Assembly: GCA_966211965.1 (NCBI GenBank)
Contig: CBIHON010000060.1
Coordinates: 1-24,115, forward strand
DNA: 24,115 nt
Direction of reading: 5' to 3'
From: CBIHON01 sp966211965
GTDB taxonomy: Bacteria; Pseudomonadota; Gammaproteobacteria; Burkholderiales; Burkholderiaceae_D
Shown: positions 1-6,201 of the stretch, one piece after another
Layout: each line of letters opens with the position of its first letter
Numbering within the stretch: the stretch's first letter is position 1
The notes under the pieces: model-generated
What the model saw: the letters and a program-made list of their open reading frames with translations, nothing else
Told to the model about the DNA's origin: nothing
Databases searched by the model: none
Translations under genes and position numbers: made by a program

Positions 1-66
1 GTTCGAGCCAGAAGGGCGCATCGCCGTGTCGCAAGCCGCTTGCGCTGCATCCCTTCTGGCTCGAAC
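1..66. repeat. Large inverted repeat with nested hairpin
   Basis: Positions 1-16 and 51-66 are perfect reverse complements (16 bp, GTTCGAGCCAGAAGGG and its complement). Inside the 34-bp spacer a second stem of 6 bp pairs 30-35 with 39-44 around a 3-base loop. No T-run follows on the plus side, and the minus side is cut by the window edge, so a Rho-independent terminator for the HDOD gene cannot be shown. A 10-bp palindrome, CCTAATTAGG, lies at 73-82. It could be a REP/MITE-like element or a structured 3' end. Confidence 0.75.
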
Positions 67-95
67 GCGACCCCTAATTAGGTTCATGACAGGCT

Positions 96-935
96 CTAGG
101 CCAGCAGCGAGGCCGTGAGCGTTTCGATTTGCTCGGCCGATTCTTCGAGGATGCCTTGCAGCGTTTCGTCGCCCACCTGGAAGTCGATTTCCGAGCGCGG
201 CTGCTGCGTCGTGGCGCCCGGACGGTGCGGATGCAGCGGCGAGGCCACCGGCGCCAGTTCGTTGGCCAGCAGCAGGGTGTCGCCCAGCGTCACCGGCGGA
301 CGCAGATGGATCCCGAACCAGAGCGACTCGGCCGCCTTCATGACCGACTCCGGCATCGCAAGCTGCCCCAGCACGCGGCGGCCGACTGCTTTCTCGCCGA
401 ATTCCTGCCAGCCTTCGGTTTTTCCGTCCAGCAGGCCGGGAAAATCGGAGGCGCGGTACAGCAGGTAGAATCCCCCGATCTCATGGACGATCCCGGCGAA
501 CATGGCGGTTTCGGAATCGACATGGGTGACCCGTTTTGCAAGCACATGCGCAAGCGCGGCGACGTGGGCGGTATGCTCCCATAGCTGCGCCGCCTTGGCT
601 TGCGTGATGGGGTCGGCGCTGCTGTTTGCAAACTGGCGCATGATCTCGGCGCCGACGATCGCATGCAGGGTACGGAAACCCAATCGCATCACCGCCGTGC
701 GTAGGCTCGTGATTTCGCCGCCCGCGCGATTGTAAGCGGCCGAATTGGCCATCGCTACCGTACGCGCGGCTATCAGCGGCGCAGTCATCAGCAGATTGGC
801 GGCTTCTTCCAGGTTGCAGTTCGGGTCATCCAGGACACGCTTGATCCGCAGCGTGGAATTGACGTTGGTTGGGAAAGACAATTCCCCTCGGCCGGCTTGA
901 ATGGCAATCGTCCTGAAAGCTTTAAGTCTATCCAT
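96..935 (-). CDS. HDOD domain protein
   Basis: This 279-residue cytosolic protein consists almost wholly of an HDOD domain, roughly residues 15-215. HDOD is a catalytically degenerate relative of HD phosphohydrolases and is common in signalling proteins of Proteobacteria. Supporting features are the helical N-terminal block (LLMTAPLIAARTVAMANSAA at 48-67), a following segment with LRTAVMRLGFRTL, and the HD-like helix pair LWEHTAHVAALAHVLA (about 119-134) and AMFAGIVHEIGGFYLL (about 144-159). A full metal-binding HD set is not evident. No GGDEF, EAL or receiver domain is attached, so it is a stand-alone HDOD protein. The start is preceded by GGGGA about nine bases upstream, and a sigma70-like promoter lies about 100 bases upstream. 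It is monocistronic as far as visible. HDOD proteins often act in motility, biofilm or cyclic-di-GMP circuits; the role here is unknown. Confidence 0.9.
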   Translation of the reverse strand: MDRLKAFRTIAIQAGRGELSFPTNVNSTLRIKRVLDDPNCNLEEAANLLMTAPLIAARTVAMANSAAYNRAGGEITSLRTAVMRLGFRTLHAIVGAEIMRQFANSSADPITQAKAAQLWEHTAHVAALAHVLAKRVTHVDSETAMFAGIVHEIGGFYLLYRASDFPGLLDGKTEGWQEFGEKAVGRRVLGQLAMPESVMKAAESLWFGIHLRPPVTLGDTLLLANELAPVASPLHPHRPGATTQQPRSEIDFQVGDETLQGILEESAEQIETLTASLLA

Positions 936-1032
936 GACAAATGTTCCCCATCTCTTGATCCCAAGGCGCTTTGCAGAGTCTTGGCGAAGTGATATCGCCT
1001 GGGCCGATGCTTCCGCAGATTAACTTCCATAG

Positions 1033-1060
1033 ATTATCACCGCCTTTGCTTGCGTTACAA
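1033..1060 (-). promoter_or_regulatory. Candidate sigma70 promoter of the HDOD gene
   Basis: On the minus strand TTGTAA (1060-1055) and GATAAT (1038-1033) are separated by 16 bases. The -10 matches 5 of 6 consensus bases and the -35 matches 4 of 6. Transcription would start near 1026, giving a leader of about 90 bases before the start codon at 935. Confidence 0.45.
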
Positions 1061-1232
1061 CATGATTTAATTTCTTCGGGAGCAGGAAATTCGATATACG
1101 CAGAGCACTGCCATTGAGGAAATGTTGGATAGACAATTGATCGAGTCAGAGCAATTGCAGCCGGTGCACCGCTCCGGGCGCTGGGATGCGCCCGGAGTAA
1201 AAAACTATCGATGGAAGTCGTTTCTCAATGCG

Positions 1233-1447
1233 TCATCGAAAACAGCCTTTCGACATACAGCACTTTTTAAAACAACCTCCGGGAGCCACAGGGGCAGGGG
1301 TCGTTCCTTCCCAGCTTTTCAACCAGGTATTTGTCGCCATGCACGACGCGCAGGCCGCGCTTGACTTGCGTTTCTGACGGGTAGCCCTTGCGGCGCTTAC
1401 TCGTTACCTCGAAAACACACCTGTGGGGTTTTGGATTGATGTTTCAT
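1233..1447 (-). pseudogene. SEC-C zinc-motif protein, frameshifted
   Basis: Reading the minus strand gives a compact, basic protein of about 70 residues that is split over frames. A good ribosome site (AGAGGAG) lies six bases before an ATG at 1447-1445, but that frame stops after 16 codons. The next frame encodes NINPKPHRCVFEVTSKRRKG, then a stretch rich in Lys and Arg, then GRNDPCPCGSRRLF and a TAA stop. Skipping one T of the TTTT run there continues into KKCCMSKGCFR and a final TGA at 1235-1233. GRNDPCPCGS plus KKCC reconstitutes the SEC-C zinc motif (C-x-C-x8-C-C), known from the SecA C-terminus and many small proteins. Two net +1 events are needed, one in the AAA after the ATG (plus-strand 1442-1444) and one near 1269-1283. 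I call it a pseudogene; sequencing error in homopolymers, or recoding at the second site, is possible. Confidence 0.7.
1267..1280 (-). other. prfB-like +1 frameshift context
   Basis: On the minus strand GGAGG (1280-1276) is followed by TTG, then TTT, then the in-frame stop TAA (1269-1267). In prfB the programmed +1 site has a Shine-Dalgarno-like block three bases before CTT and a TGA stop. Here the same three-base spacing precedes TTT TAA, and slippage by one base re-pairs Phe tRNA perfectly on TTTT and restores the KKCC half of the SEC-C zinc motif. Whether it works is unknown; the 5' frame break in the same gene argues for decay. Confidence 0.35.
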
Positions 1448-1520
1448 GATGCACTCCTCTTCGTGGTAGCCCCATTTGGCTTGGCTGGGGTTTGCCGAAA
1501 AAACCGGCGCATGAAAACAG

Positions 1521-1546
1521 GCGCCGTTCGCCTGCGGCGAAGGCGC
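1521..1546. repeat. GC-rich hairpin between genes
   Basis: GCGCC plus TTCGCC (1521-1532, with one unpaired G at 1526) pairs with GGCGAA plus GGCGC (1536-1546) around a three-base loop, an 11-bp stem. Plus-strand sequence after it is not T-rich. The rest of 1448-1693 holds no gene that I can support. It could be a REP-type element or a structured part of the leader of the SEC-C gene. Confidence 0.5.
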
Positions 1547-1693
1547 AATTATCGCGAAATTTCATTGTCAAGCCAATTTCCGATGCCCTGCCCGATACAT
1601 GAGCTGAACTAATGGGTCAGTTGAAAACATAGCATTCGTCAGCCTCCATGCCCCCTCCTATCATCAGGGCTCCATTTTGTTGAAAGGCGCGAC

Positions 1694-2149
1694 ATGAAAC
1701 AAATCCTGCAATCCCTGGGGCTCGAGCTGCCGCCCCCCTCCGCTCCCGGCGCGAATTACGTTTCCTGCGCATCCGGCGGCAATCTGCTCTTCGTCTCCGG
1801 CCAGATTCCCCAGTTGAACGATGAAATACGTTTCATCGGCAAACTCGGGCGCGAATTCACCGTGGAAGAAGGCCGGCAGGCAGCGCAGCTATGCGCACTG
1901 AATCTGCTTGCCCAGATCAATGCGGCGACCGGCGGCAAACCCGAGCGCATGCGCCGCATCGTTCGGCTCGGCGGTTTTGTCAACGCGACGCCCGAATTCG
2001 AGCAACTGTCCGAAGTCGTCAACGGCGCTTCCGACTTGATGGTCGCGGTGTTCGGCGATCGGGGCCGCCATGCGCGGACCTCGGTCGGGGTCGCAGCCCT
2101 GCCTTTGGGGGTGGCGGTGGAGGTGGATGCCGTGGTCGAAATCGAGTAG
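1694..2149 (+). CDS. RidA/YjgF/YER057c family protein
   Basis: This 151-residue cytosolic protein belongs to the RidA (YjgF/YER057c/UK114) family. Classical members hydrolyse reactive enamines and imines released by PLP enzymes, usually as trimers. Seen here are the N-terminal GGNLLFVSGQIP strand (28-39) and the C-terminal block RHARTSVGVAALPLGVAVEV (125-144). Arg128 corresponds to the family arginine that binds the carboxylate. At 151 residues it is longer than RidA proper (about 128) and resembles the larger YER057c-like subgroup, whose substrates are less certain. GAAAGG sits about six bases before the ATG. It is the first gene of a four-gene cluster, with only six bases before the aminotransferase gene. 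A RidA-like protein next to a PLP enzyme suggests clean-up of its enamine product, or a dedicated deaminase step; this is inference. Confidence 0.9.
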   Translation: MKQILQSLGLELPPPSAPGANYVSCASGGNLLFVSGQIPQLNDEIRFIGKLGREFTVEEGRQAAQLCALNLLAQINAATGGKPERMRRIVRLGGFVNATPEFEQLSEVVNGASDLMVAVFGDRGRHARTSVGVAALPLGVAVEVDAVVEIE

Positions 2150-2155
2150 GCCGGC

Positions 2156-3340
2156 ATGAGCCTCGATCTCAAGCGCCTGCGCTCGGAAACCCCGTGCTGC
2201 AGTCTCGTCACCCACTTCAACCATGCCGGCGCTTCGCCGGCGCCGATGGCGGTGCTCGACGCCGTCACCGCGCACTTGCAGCGCGAAGCGATGTACGGTC
2301 CGATGGAGGCCGGGGCGGCGGCGGCTTCGCAAGTCGAGGCGGTGCGGCAGGCTGCGGCGGAACTCATCGGCAGCAATCCCGCCGAAATTGCCTTCGCCGC
2401 CAGCGGTTCGGCAGCGGCGGGCATGGCATTCGCCGCCTTGCCGCCCTTGCGGCGCGGCGACCGCATCCTGGTCGGGCGCCAGGAATGGGGCGGCAATCTG
2501 GCCACCATGCAGCGCGCTGCGGAAGCCGCGGGTGCGGGCATTGAGGTGATCCCTTGCGCTGCGGACGGCAGTGTCTGTACCACGGCCTTGGCCGGCATGC
2601 TCGACGCCCGGGTGCGCCTGGTTGCGTTGACCTGGCTGCCGGCGAACGGCGGCTTGATCAATCCAGCGGCAGAAATAGGACGCATCACGCGCGATGCCGG
2701 CGTGCCTTATTTCATCGACGCCGGACAAGCGTTGGGGCAAATACCGGTCGACGTCAAAGCGCTCGGTTGCGATGTCTTGAAAGGCGCGGCGCGCAAGTAT
2801 CTGCGCGCGCCGCGCGGCACCGCCCTGCTCTATGTGCGGCAGGATTTCCTGAGCAAGCTGCGGCCGGCTTACCTCGATGTGGCGTCGGCACCATGGCATG
2901 GCGAGGGCTATCGCTTGCGCGACGATGCGCGGCGTTTTGAACATGCCGAAATCCCGGTCGCCGGCCTGCTCGGCCTGGGCGCTGCGCTGCGTTATGCGCT
3001 CGATCTCGGCATCGACAATATCAGCGCCCGCATCGCCAGCCTGGCGCAAGCGCTCCGCTCGAAACTCTCCTCGATCGAAGGCATCCGTCTGCATGACCTG
3101 GGCAGTACGCAATCCGGGCTGGTCTCCTTCACGCTTGCCGGTATCGAAGCGGCCGAAGTGCGCCGCCTGCTTGCGCTGCGCAAAATCAACGTGGGGGCGA
3201 ACGGCATCCCGTACACGCCGCTGGATATGCAGGCGCGCGGCCTGAGGGATATCGCGCGGGCGTCGGTGTCCTACTTCAACACCGAGGAAGAACTCGACGA
3301 ATTGGCAAATGCGTTGAAGGAACTGGCGCAATCCACATAA
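2156..3340 (+). CDS. Aminotransferase class V fold PLP enzyme
   Basis: A 394-residue PLP-dependent enzyme of the class V / cysteine desulfurase-like fold. The cofactor Asp is D188 in YFIDAGQALGQ, followed by Q191. The Schiff-base lysine is most likely K214 in ARKYLRAPRGTALLYV. The N-terminal HFNHAGASPAPMAVLDAV is typical of this branch, which includes isopenicillin N epimerase-like and EgtE-like lyases. No loop cysteine characteristic of a desulfurase is apparent, so an aminotransferase, epimerase or C-S/C-N lyase is more likely. The ergothioneine partners EgtB, EgtC and EgtD are absent, so I do not call it egtE. The gene starts six bases after the RidA gene with AGGCCGG upstream, and ends 13 bases before the SDR gene, so it is almost certainly co-transcribed. 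The substrate is unknown. Confidence 0.88.
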   Translation: MSLDLKRLRSETPCCSLVTHFNHAGASPAPMAVLDAVTAHLQREAMYGPMEAGAAAASQVEAVRQAAAELIGSNPAEIAFAASGSAAAGMAFAALPPLRRGDRILVGRQEWGGNLATMQRAAEAAGAGIEVIPCAADGSVCTTALAGMLDARVRLVALTWLPANGGLINPAAEIGRITRDAGVPYFIDAGQALGQIPVDVKALGCDVLKGAARKYLRAPRGTALLYVRQDFLSKLRPAYLDVASAPWHGEGYRLRDDARRFEHAEIPVAGLLGLGAALRYALDLGIDNISARIASLAQALRSKLSSIEGIRLHDLGSTQSGLVSFTLAGIEAAEVRRLLALRKINVGANGIPYTPLDMQARGLRDIARASVSYFNTEEELDELANALKELAQST

Positions 3341-3353
3341 GGAAAATCAAGCA

Positions 3354-4139
3354 ATGGACTTACAGTTGAACGGCAAGGTTGCGCTCATCGCGGGCGGCAG
3401 CAAAGGGCTGGGCTTCGGCGTGGCGCAAGCCTTGGCGCGCGAAGGCGTCGCGGTCGCGCTGCTGGCGCGTGAAGCAAAGACACTGGATGCAGCAGTGGAA
3501 AACATCCGCCGGCAAGGCGGCACGGCAGCGGGCTTCGCCGCCGACCTGAACGACTGGCCCACAGTCGAAGAAGCGTTAATCAAAGCCCGCCGGCAATTCG
3601 GCGACATCGACATCCTGCTCAACAATTCCGGCGGGCCTCCGCCTTCCTGCGTCGCCGGCATCGATGCCGCGACCTGGCAAGCGCAATTCCGCAGCATGAT
3701 ACTGCCGGTCTTCGGATTGACCGATCTGCTCTTGCCCGCGATGCGCCGCAATCGCTGGGGCCGGATTCTCAATATCGCTTCGTCCAGCGTGGTCGAGCCG
3801 ATTGCCGCCATCGGCTTGTCCAACACCCTGCGCGCCGCAGTGGCGGGCTGGGCCAAGACCTTGTCGGGTGAAGTCGCCAGGGAAGGCATCACCGTCAACA
3901 CCTTGCTGCCCGGCCGGATCGCGACCGAGCGCACCGTCGCGCTCAACCTTCGCGACGCCGAGCGGCAAGGCGTCGAGGCAGCGGTCATTGCGGCGCAAAG
4001 TACGGCGGAAATCCCGCTTGGCCGCTATGGCACGATCGAAGAGTTCGGCGCGGTCGCGGCCTTTCTCGCCAGTCCGCTGGCGTCCTACGTGACGGGTTCG
4101 CTGATCCGCGTCGACGGCGGTCTGATCCGCTCGGTATGA
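3354..4139 (+). CDS. SDR family protein lacking catalytic Tyr/Lys
   Basis: A 261-residue short-chain dehydrogenase/reductase with a Rossmann fold. The dinucleotide motif GGSKGLG is at 14-20, NNSG at 90-93, and a typical C-terminus ends SYVTGSLIRVDGGLIRSV. The active site departs from the family. Counting from the conserved Ser (S143 in NIASSS), the YxxxK positions are occupied by Ser156 and Arg160 (LSNTLRAAV). The classical proton-donor Tyr and the Lys are therefore both missing although the fold looks intact. A divergent SDR subgroup related to 3-oxoacyl-ACP reductases shares such a pattern, so this is probably not decay. It may bind NAD(P)(H) and catalyse a different reaction, or serve a non-redox role. 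AAGGAAA lies ten bases before the ATG. The stop overlaps a possible upstream ATG of the next gene (ATGA). Confidence 0.9.
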   Translation: MDLQLNGKVALIAGGSKGLGFGVAQALAREGVAVALLAREAKTLDAAVENIRRQGGTAAGFAADLNDWPTVEEALIKARRQFGDIDILLNNSGGPPPSCVAGIDAATWQAQFRSMILPVFGLTDLLLPAMRRNRWGRILNIASSSVVEPIAAIGLSNTLRAAVAGWAKTLSGEVAREGITVNTLLPGRIATERTVALNLRDAERQGVEAAVIAAQSTAEIPLGRYGTIEEFGAVAAFLASPLASYVTGSLIRVDGGLIRSV

Positions 4140-4204
4140 CAGACGATAAAAATCCGGATGTACTAAAATCGGCCATTCCCTCTTTCGCAACGCCACGCCA
4201 TCCC

Positions 4205-4849
4205 ATGAACTCACTCGACCACATTACCGTCGCCGCACACACGCTGGAGCAAGGCCTGCATTACCTGCGCCACACGCTCGGCATCGACCTTCCCTACGGC
4301 GGCGAACATCCGCGCATGGGCACTCACAATCATTTGCTGCGCCTGGGCGAGTCGCTTTTCCTTGAGGTGATCGCGGTCAATCCCGCAGCGCCGCCGCCGG
4401 ACCGGCCGCGCTGGTTCCAGCTCGACGATCCGGCGTTGCAGGCGCGCTTGATGGATCGCCCGCAACTGATTACCTGGGTGGTGCGCACCGACGACATTGC
4501 CTCGGCGCTCTTGGCGAGCGAGGTGCCGCTCGGCGCAATCGAACCGATGCGGCGTGGCGATTTGCGCTGGCTGATCACGTTTGCCAATGACGGCGTGATG
4601 CCGGAGCAAGGCATGATTCCGAGCCTGATCCAATGGCCGGCGGGCCCGCACCCGGCTTCACGCATGCCGGACCTGGGGTGCTCGCTGGAGAGCTTTGAAG
4701 CGGTGCATCATGACCCGGTCCGCTATCGCGCGGCGCTGGCATCGTTCGGCGCCGGGCATTGCATCGGCATCGCTCAGGCCGGGCCGGACGAGCAGCCGCA
4801 TTTGCGCGCACGCATACGCACGCCGAGTGGCGTCAAAGTTTTGCTGTAG
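4205..4849 (+). CDS. Glyoxalase-like (VOC) domain protein
   Basis: About 214 residues from the ATG at 4205 (MNSLDHITVAAHTLEQGL), which opens directly with the first VOC strand. An upstream ATG at 4136 overlaps the SDR stop codon as ATGA and would add 23 residues of low-complexity leader, so translation coupling from there remains possible. The sequence matches the glyoxalase-like domain class: LDHITVAA with a metal-type His at the N-terminus, GTHNHLLRLGESLFLEVIAV near residues 38-57, and WVVRTDDIASALL further on. Such proteins are often annotated only as VOC family; the reaction is unknown. It ends the RidA-aminotransferase-SDR cluster, so it probably acts on a metabolite of the same pathway. 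Its TAG stop lies inside a perfect 32-bp palindrome shared with the converging AraC gene. Confidence 0.8.
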   Translation: MNSLDHITVAAHTLEQGLHYLRHTLGIDLPYGGEHPRMGTHNHLLRLGESLFLEVIAVNPAAPPPDRPRWFQLDDPALQARLMDRPQLITWVVRTDDIASALLASEVPLGAIEPMRRGDLRWLITFANDGVMPEQGMIPSLIQWPAGPHPASRMPDLGCSLESFEAVHHDPVRYRAALASFGAGHCIGIAQAGPDEQPHLRARIRTPSGVKVLL

Positions 4850-4877
4850 CGTGCGCCGTGCGCACGGCGCACGCTAC
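4846..4877. repeat. Perfect 32-bp palindrome holding two stop codons
   Basis: Positions 4846-4877 read identically on both strands, with no spacer; each half is GTAGCGTGCGCCGTGC or its complement. The TAG stop of the plus-strand VOC gene (4847-4849) and the TAG stop of the minus-strand AraC gene (4876-4874) sit at mirror positions in it. No T-run follows on either side, so it is not a textbook terminator, though its hairpin could protect or end both transcripts. It may be a dispersed palindromic element whose insertion supplied both stops. Confidence 0.9.
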
Positions 4878-5686
4878 GCGACTCTTTCCGAAGGCCGCGA
4901 CGCCTGCAAAAATTCACCCGGCGCCTTGCCGAACTGTTCCTTGAACGCTGCGATAAAGCCCGAGCTCGAACCATAGCCGACATCGAATGCAACCGCGGTC
5001 ACGCCGGCGCCGCCGGCAAGCTGTTCGAGCGCCCGATACAGGCGCAGCCGTTGCCGCCATTTGCGAAAACCCATGCCGGTCTGATCCGCGAACAAACGCG
5101 CCAGCGTGCGCGCCGACACATTGATGGCGGCAGCCCAGGCATCGAGTTCGCGCGCATCGGCGGGATCGCGCAACAGCGCCTCGCAAATCCGGCGCAGGCG
5201 CGGATCGCTCGGCGTCGGCAGATAAACGTCGGTTTCCGGCAGCGCCGCAAGCTCGTCGAGCAGGGTTGCGATCAATCGTCCGGCGCGGCCATGTTCATCG
5301 TATTCGACCGGCAGCGCTACCGCGGCGACGATCAATTCGCGCGCCAGCGGCAGCACTTCCACTACCCGGCAGCGCCGGCCCGCCGTGCCCGCAGCGGCGG
5401 CATCGAGATACAGGCTGCGAAAACTCACCGCGCCCAACGCGCTTACCTGGTGCTGCACACCGGCCGGAATCCATACCGCATAGCGCGGCGGCACCACGAA
5501 ACTGCCAGCCGGCAGCGTGACCCGCAACATGCCGGAAATCGCGTACAGGAATTGGACCCACTCGTGGCTGTGCGCAGGGAAACGCGCGTCCGCCGCCAGG
5601 CTCTGCGCGCGCATGTAAACCGGACGCGGCAGGCGTTCCAGCGCGGGCGGTTCCATCAATAAAGCATCGTGTCCTTTTGTCGACAT
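4874..5686 (-). CDS. AraC family regulator with N-terminal cupin
   Basis: A 270-residue AraC/XylS-type transcription factor. The N-terminal half is a cupin sensor (RFPAHSHEWVQFLYAISGML, then WIPAGVQHQV). The C-terminal hundred residues carry two helix-turn-helix units: ELDAWAAAINVSARTLARLF, and the family signature VTAVAFDVGYGSSSGFIAAF followed by FGKAPGEF. I chose the ATG at 5686. A GTG at 5725 would add 13 residues but lies within a set of GCTATC repeats that look like an operator. No strong ribosome site precedes either start. It is divergent from the DHCW cupin gene at 5836 and probably regulates that gene and itself. It converges on the VOC gene at the shared palindrome. The effector is unknown. 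Confidence 0.9.
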   Translation of the reverse strand: MSTKGHDALLMEPPALERLPRPVYMRAQSLAADARFPAHSHEWVQFLYAISGMLRVTLPAGSFVVPPRYAVWIPAGVQHQVSALGAVSFRSLYLDAAAAGTAGRRCRVVEVLPLARELIVAAVALPVEYDEHGRAGRLIATLLDELAALPETDVYLPTPSDPRLRRICEALLRDPADARELDAWAAAINVSARTLARLFADQTGMGFRKWRQRLRLYRALEQLAGGAGVTAVAFDVGYGSSSGFIAAFKEQFGKAPGEFLQASRPSERVA

Positions 5687-5702
5687 GAATTGGCAATTGG
5701 TC

Positions 5703-5732
5703 GCTATCCGGCCATACGATAGCACGGCTATC
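5703..5732. promoter_or_regulatory. Candidate AraC-type operator (GCTATC repeats)
   Basis: GCTATC at 5703-5708 and its complement GATAGC at 5718-5723 form an inverted pair with a 9-base spacer. A third copy in direct orientation lies at 5727-5732 within GGCTATCC. They sit in the short region between the divergent AraC and cupin genes, just upstream of the preferred regulator start. That is where an autoregulatory site would be expected. Confidence 0.4.
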
Positions 5733-5835
5733 CTATGGCTTTAACAAGCGCGTCAGGACGGTGGAATCTGCGTCCGCTCAGAAATCCCTGACGCTCATCG
5801 CGGGCATGGCCCGTTTCCGGCAGAAAGGTTTATCC

Positions 5836-6165
5836 ATGCAAATTTCCGCTATCCCGTTCGGCATCACGGACTGGTCCAAGGTCGAACGCACCGAGCACAA
5901 GGGCGAAACCGGCACCGCGTTCTGGCGCACCTGCAACTTCGGCGCGATCCGCGTGCGGATGGTCGAATACAGCCCCGGCTATCTGGCCGACCATTGGTGC
6001 AGCAAAGGGCATATCCTGTTGTGCCTGGAAGGCGAGTTGGAAAGCGAACTGGAAGACGGACGCAAATTCATCCTGACGCCGGGCATCAGCTATCAAGTGG
6101 CCGACAATGCGGAAGCGCATCGCTCGTATACGCGGACCGGCGCCAGGCTTTTCATCGTCGATTGA
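5836..6165 (+). CDS. DHCW-motif cupin fold protein
   Basis: A 109-residue single-domain cupin. The first cupin motif contains ADHWCSKGHILLCLEGELES, which gives the family name (DHCW motif); the second includes LTPGISYQVADNAEAHRSYT. I set the start at 5836, where AGAAAGG stands eight bases upstream; an upstream ATG at 5761 would add 25 unconserved residues. The family is small and of unknown function. It is often found beside regulators and exporters, as here between an AraC regulator (divergent) and a LysE exporter (convergent, 36 bases apart). His, Asp and Cys in the motif could bind a metal, but a full cupin metal triad is not certain. Confidence 0.85.
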   Translation: MQISAIPFGITDWSKVERTEHKGETGTAFWRTCNFGAIRVRMVEYSPGYLADHWCSKGHILLCLEGELESELEDGRKFILTPGISYQVADNAEAHRSYTRTGARLFIVD

Positions 6166-6201
6166 GCCGTATGGCTTGCCGAAATCATGAATGACCGGGT
6201 T

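Noticed and set aside
1..16. tRNA T-loop-like GTTCGAGCC
   Set aside because: It is one arm of a 16-bp inverted repeat, and no acceptor or anticodon arms can be built from the visible sequence.
1..66. Integron attC site
   Set aside because: Two-stem folding is similar, but the ends are GTTCGAG and CTCGAAC, the opposite of the attC core orientation, and no integrase or cassette array is present.
1388..1612. 74-codon plus-strand frame
   Set aside because: It runs antisense to the SEC-C pseudogene and through a hairpin, and has no ribosome site.
1889..3331. 480-codon minus-strand frame opposite the RidA and aminotransferase genes
   Set aside because: It spans two recognisable plus-strand genes and is Arg/Gln-rich shadow sequence.
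2156..3340. Calling the aminotransferase EgtE or a cysteine desulfurase
   Set aside because: No ergothioneine or Fe-S cluster genes are nearby and no catalytic-loop cysteine is evident; the class V fold alone does not justify either name.
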